Shown here: piece by piece, positions 22,656 to 25,667 of the stretch
Layout: every line of letters starts with the position of its first letter
Numbering within the stretch: the first letter of the stretch is position 1
Assembly (NCBI GenBank): GCA_041625575.1
Contig: JBFJTG010000036.1
Span: 1-25,667, forward strand
Source of the DNA: Litorivivens sp041625575
Lineage (GTDB): Bacteria; Pseudomonadota; Gammaproteobacteria; Pseudomonadales; Spongiibacteraceae
Direction of reading: 5' to 3'
DNA length: 25,667 bases
The notes under the pieces: model-generated
What the model was told of the DNA's origin: nothing
What the model saw: only the letters and a program-made list of their open reading frames with translations
Database searches by the model: none
Translations under genes and position numbers: made by a program

Positions 22656-22897
22656 CCCTAGTTGATTGGCGCTGGCACACCCAAATTAGGCAAAAATCTA
22701 CTGTGTGGGACGTTTTTTTAGCGTGGCCACAAGGGTTTGGCTCCGGTTTTGAGGCGCTAGAGGCTAAATACTGCGCTGCTTGCTCTGAGGGGGCGCTCAA
22801 TCGGGGTGCAAGCAGTTGGTAATGCCGCCGAGTGTCCTAGTACTTACTGCACATATATGCTCGAAATGCCTGATATTTCAGAGTATTGCGCTTGGTT

Positions 22898-22927
22898 TTG
22901 AGCTATGCTGGTAGCGATAAGTATTAA
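22898..22927 (+). promoter_or_regulatory. Candidate promoter for the Ig-like/OmpA gene
   Basis: TTGAGC and TATTAA separated by 18 nt, about 63 nt upstream of the first in-frame ATG at 22990. Matches to the sigma-70 consensus are partial (4 of 6 in the -35, 5 of 6 in the -10). Confidence 0.35.
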
Positions 22928-22989
22928 TAAAACAGCTCGCGCAGGGTGAAGATAGTCGCTGCCCGCACAGCTATTGCGAAGACATTAAA

Positions 22990-23136
22990 ATGTTTGGACT
23001 AGGGGATTCACAGATGGTCTGCGGCAGAACTTATACCATTCTGCGGGTGGCATGCGGCTACAGTTTTAGTGCAGCGCTAGGACTGGCGGTCTGGCGAAGC
23101 GGTACTCGTCACCGAAGGCGGCACCCGATACTGTGA
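22990..23136 (+). pseudogene. Out-of-frame signal-peptide segment of the Ig-like/OmpA gene
   Basis: A 48-residue frame from ATG 22990 (or ATG 23014) contains a signal-peptide-like stretch, TILRVACGYSFSAALGLA, then turns into a charged tail that ends at 23136. CTGGCG occurs at 23083 and again at 23091. Removing the 8 nt between the repeat starts joins ...SAALGLA directly to KRYSSPKAAPDTVTVAQ of the downstream frame and makes a clean signal peptide with a mature Ig-like domain. The segment therefore looks like the broken 5' end of the gene that continues at 23133. Confidence 0.6.
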
Positions 23137-23747
23137 CCGTAGCGCAAAATGGCGTAATCGAACTGACGCGTGACATGCGGCTCAGCAACGATAGCGATGC
23201 GGACGGTGATCGATTGGAAATCAAGGGTTTCACCAGGCCGCTTAAAGGCATGATGGCGCTCAATGCCCAAAAAGATCTTGTCTATCGCGCGCCTGAGGGC
23301 TTCCTCGGAACGGATACGTTCACCTATACGGTCGGCGATTCTGAGTCTACTGACAGTGCGATAGTCAGCGTTGTCGTTACCCGGGACTACTCAGTCGATC
23401 TTAATAAGACTCACTATGTGAACTATCGCTTTGATGCGACTGAGCTTACTAACTCGTCGGCGTTAGTGGTGGCGGGGATTATCTGGGCGCTAAAAGCCCG
23501 GCCGGAGTATCGGGTGAGTATTGAAGCCTATACCGACAGTAGCGGGTCTGCCGCGCATAATCTGGGGCTTTCTCAGCGGCGCGCAAATGCAACGCGAGAC
23601 TTGTTGGTGCGGGCAGGCATCGCGGCGGCCAGAATAGAGATATTCGCGGGGGGCGAGGATAAGCCTCTGGTTGCCAATGACAATGCAGAAGGACGAGCCA
23701 TAAATCGTCGCGGTGAATTCAGGTTTTATCCGGTGAGGGTACGTTGA
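23133..23747 (+). CDS. Ig-like (RTX adhesin-type) repeat fused to an OmpA C-terminal domain
   Basis: The reading frame of at least 204 residues has two parts. Residues 1-80 form an adhesin-type Ig/cadherin-like repeat, with SNDSDADGDRLEIKGF and GTDTFTYTVGD typical of large RTX adhesins. Residues 95-204 form an OmpA peptidoglycan-binding domain, with EAYTDSSGSAAHNLGLSQRRA and GRAINRRGEF. The same frame continues upstream through APDTV back to a stop at 23067 with no ATG, so the GTG at 23133 cuts the repeat short and leaves no signal peptide. The natural start is probably the out-of-frame ATG at 22990 or 23014. As it stands the protein would not be exported, unless the frameshift is reversed or bypassed. 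lapG and lapD follow. Confidence 0.8.
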   Translation: MTVAQNGVIELTRDMRLSNDSDADGDRLEIKGFTRPLKGMMALNAQKDLVYRAPEGFLGTDTFTYTVGDSESTDSAIVSVVVTRDYSVDLNKTHYVNYRFDATELTNSSALVVAGIIWALKARPEYRVSIEAYTDSSGSAAHNLGLSQRRANATRDLLVRAGIAAARIEIFAGGEDKPLVANDNAEGRAINRRGEFRFYPVRVR

Positions 23748-23998
23748 GGCTATAGTGTTTGCCTGGGGCGCATGTGAGTGTGACTGGGCGTAGATGCCTA
23801 AGTGGAACTACGGAGCGCCAATGCTTTTGACACCCTGTAAGCTTGGCAGGTGGTCCAGTGTCGGCCTCGGCGATTTGCACGCCTTCTGATATTCGGGTCT
23901 GGCTGATGACCGTGCACCGATAACGATACATTCGCAGCTGGTAGAGGTACTGGAAATGCGCGGGTGCTGCTGGCGATAAGGGAAGCCCGGTGTGATGA
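23748..23998. other. Intergenic region between the OmpA-like gene and lapG
   Basis: About 250 nt with no terminator, clear promoter or convincing gene. A minus-strand open frame crosses it but has no support. The spacing is long for an operon, so lapG may be transcribed from here. Confidence 0.5.
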
Positions 23999-24676
23999 AT
24001 GAGGTGCTGTAGAATCGTGGTTAAGCGCGTTCGGAATCTGCTTTTGGCAATTGCCGTTGCGGTTCCGCTCGTCTCGCAAACCATGATAGATGACAGTTTT
24101 CTCTCTCGTCTACTGCATCAGTACGGTGATGAAGCCTACCAGCGAGGGGTTGCGCTGCAGCGCTTGCTGCGCAACCTGGATGGTGCCACCGAGGACAGTA
24201 AGCTTCATGAAATAAACAACTTCTTCAATGCATTTTCTTACGCCGAAGACTCCCAGCAATGGAACCAAAAAGACTACTGGGCAACACCCGAAGAGTTTAT
24301 TGGAACTAACCGTGGCGACTGCGAGGATTACGTGATTGCGAAGTATTTCGCGCTTCGCGATGCCGGAATTTCGGACGCCAAACTCTTCCTTACCTACGTT
24401 AAAGCAACCAAACTGAATGTTGCACACATGGTGCTGACCTACTTCGACACGCCAGGCAGTGTTCCACTTGTGTTGGATAATTATGACTTGCGCGTACTGC
24501 CGGCGACGGATCGCAAGGATCTACTGCCTGTGTACAGTTTTAATGCAAATTCCTTTTTTCTGACGGATTTGAATGCCGGGCTGGGGCAGCGGGTGCCGCA
24601 AGGCAAGATCACAAACAAAAAATGGGTTGCTCTGCTGGGGCATTTGCGAGAGGCGCAAACGAATGACGCTCTATAA
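23999..24676 (+). CDS. lapG: LapG-type periplasmic cysteine protease
   Basis: Transglutaminase-like cysteine protease of 225 residues, the family that cleaves the N-terminus of large surface adhesins (LapA type) to release cells from biofilms. The catalytic triad is visible: Cys108 in NRGDCEDYVIAKY, His143 in NVAHMVLTYF and Asp160 in LVLDNYD. An N-terminal hydrophobic stretch (NLLLAIAVAVPLVSQ) acts as a signal peptide. The ATG at 23999 or the GTG at 24017 may be the start; neither has an ideal ribosome binding site. The 3' end overlaps lapD by 14 nt, so the two are translationally coupled. No LapA adhesin or type I secretion genes lie in the window. Confidence 0.93.
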   Translation: MRCCRIVVKRVRNLLLAIAVAVPLVSQTMIDDSFLSRLLHQYGDEAYQRGVALQRLLRNLDGATEDSKLHEINNFFNAFSYAEDSQQWNQKDYWATPEEFIGTNRGDCEDYVIAKYFALRDAGISDAKLFLTYVKATKLNVAHMVLTYFDTPGSVPLVLDNYDLRVLPATDRKDLLPVYSFNANSFFLTDLNAGLGQRVPQGKITNKKWVALLGHLREAQTNDAL

Positions 24677-25667
24677 ACAAATTGCGCTGGTCGTTACCCT
24701 GGGTTTTTTGCTGCTACTGTCGCTGGTGGCTTATGACAATTTGAAGCAGTCAGCCTTTTTTCTTGGAGGCCAGTTAAATACGACGGCGCAAGATACGGCA
24801 ACGGTTCTAGGTATAGCGATTTCAACGACCGGTAGCAGTGATGACATAGCCGCGCTGGAAACCATGTTTAATGCGGTGTTCGATAGTGGCTACTATAGCG
24901 ATATACGTTTTGTCTCTAATGACGGCACCGTTATCTACGAGAAATCCCGGCCATTGACGGTGAAAGGCGTACCCAACTGGTTTGTCAACTTAATGCCTCT
25001 TAGTCTAACGCCCGGTGAGGCTACCGTGCAAAGCGGCTGGTCGCAGACGGGGCGACTGGAGCTGGTGATCTACCCGGGCTTTGCCTATGCCGGTTTGTAT
25101 GAGCGATTGACGGGCACAGTAAAGTGGTTCTCAGTTATTGTGGTTGTGGTTCTGAGTTTGTTGTGGTTTGTGCTGCACATCATACTCAAGCCGCTCAAAG
25201 CTGTGCATCAGCAGGCGAATGCGATTCAGGAAAACCGCTTTATTCAGCTGGAGGCTCTGCCTAGAACCACTGAACTGCGTCGAGTCGTAGAGGCAATGAA
25301 CCGGCTTTCTTTAAAGGTTAAGGAAATCTGTGAAGAGCAGCAGGCGGCCTTAGCCGAGAATCAGAGGCTGCTGTATAGCGACGAACTGACCCAGCTGCGT
25401 AACCGGCGTTACTTTATGACCGAGCTACTGGCGTCGGTGTCAGAGAAGTCCGGTTTTCATGGCTCACTACTGGTGCTGAAAATAGTGGGTCTGGAGGCAT
25501 TGCGGGAGCGACAAGCCTATCAAACGGCGGACTCCGTCGTGCTGTGTTTGGCCAAGCTTATTCGTGATAAGTTGAGTGCACGATCAGAGTTTAAATTTGC
25601 TCGCATTAATGATGATGAATTTGCCCTGTTGGTGAACGCAAAACAAAGGGTTGCAGTCGAGACGATC
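24663..25667 (+). CDS. lapD: LapD-type c-di-GMP receptor (partial, runs off the window)
   Basis: First 335 residues of an inner-membrane c-di-GMP effector. The order is: a transmembrane helix (7-24), a periplasmic LapD/MoxY-type domain (25-150), a second transmembrane helix (153-175), a HAMP-like linker (to about 225) and the start of a GGDEF domain (DELTQLRNRRYF at 240). The signature GGDEF reads NDDEF (316-320), so it should not make c-di-GMP, as in characterised LapD. The EAL domain would lie beyond the window. A Trp at 126 in SGWSQTG is close in position to the LapD Trp known to insert into LapG. By family, c-di-GMP binding makes LapD sequester LapG and spare the adhesin. Confidence 0.93.
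   Translation, partial: MTLYKQIALVVTLGFLLLLSLVAYDNLKQSAFFLGGQLNTTAQDTATVLGIAISTTGSSDDIAALETMFNAVFDSGYYSDIRFVSNDGTVIYEKSRPLTVKGVPNWFVNLMPLSLTPGEATVQSGWSQTGRLELVIYPGFAYAGLYERLTGTVKWFSVIVVVVLSLLWFVLHIILKPLKAVHQQANAIQENRFIQLEALPRTTELRRVVEAMNRLSLKVKEICEEQQAALAENQRLLYSDELTQLRNRRYFMTELLASVSEKSGFHGSLLVLKIVGLEALRERQAYQTADSVVLCLAKLIRDKLSARSEFKFARINDDEFALLVNAKQRVAVETI

Larger units (their letters stand above)
22636..22989. other. Intergenic region upstream of tRNA-Arg and the OmpA-like gene
   Basis: About 350 nt between divergent units. Nothing gene-like was found. It carries the tRNA promoter at its left and a candidate promoter TTGAGC-N18-TATTAA (22898-22927) pointing right, towards the OmpA-like gene. 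Confidence 0.55.

Noticed and set aside
22531..22800. Minus-strand 89-residue frame containing GREFESLRAHH
   Set aside because: It is the translation of the tRNA-Arg gene and its flank; this peptide pattern is a well-known artefact of tRNA sequence.
23719..24084. Minus-strand 121-residue frame across the OmpA-like/lapG gap
   Set aside because: Covers the signal peptide of LapG in antisense; Arg/Thr/His-rich with no recognisable feature or ribosome binding site.

Overview
The window looks like a chromosomal segment of an aerobic, lipid-storing marine-type gammaproteobacterium. The block yrfG-hslR-hslO-pckA, a CsrA-type regulator, a LapD/LapG biofilm switch, phasins for polyhydroxyalkanoate granules and a wax ester synthase-like acyltransferase fit the Cellvibrionales/Spongiibacteraceae-Halieaceae range. 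That placement is inferred from gene content and has not been tested. No rRNA, insertion sequence, CRISPR array or prophage is visible.

Layout. (1) 23-3337: a lipoprotein with a C39-like cysteine peptidase domain and TPRs, converging on and overlapping the 3' end of tex. (2) 3502-6325: a PhaD-like TetR regulator, two phasins each with its own terminator and a shared upstream motif, and a divergent alpha/beta hydrolase; together they resemble a PHA granule locus. (3) 6396-10099: housekeeping genes pckA, hslO, hslR and yrfG. (4) 10208-11556: four small minus-strand genes forming two copies of a two-gene cassette, three of them preceded by the same ungapped 44-nt element. This is the least explained part of the window and the best candidate for something undescribed. 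(5) 11657-14748: a pair of acyl-CoA dehydrogenases (likely a heteromeric enzyme) behind a TetR regulator with an operator-like palindrome in its leader. (6) 14940-19426: a plus-strand run of a FabH-like ketoacyl synthase, a haloalkane dehalogenase-family hydrolase, an enoyl-CoA hydratase and a WS/DGAT-like acyltransferase with an altered active-site motif. (7) 19785-21510: an exported chalcone isomerase-like protein and an outer-membrane protein of unknown function. (8) 21538-22402: csrA facing a degenerate receiver-domain protein. (9) 22559-22635: tRNA-Arg(UCG). (10) 22990-25667: an Ig-like/OmpA protein whose signal peptide has been put out of frame by an 8-nt duplication, then lapG and lapD (LapD runs off the window).

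Working together: regions 2, 5 and 6 centre on acyl-CoA and storage-lipid metabolism (PHA granules, acyl-CoA oxidation, acyl transfer to wax ester or triacylglycerol), with local TetR control. Regions 8 and 9-10 concern the switch between motile and attached life (CsrA, c-di-GMP-sensing LapD controlling the periplasmic protease LapG). Region 4 is an orphan regulon-like island with its own shared promoter architecture and no recognisable enzyme.
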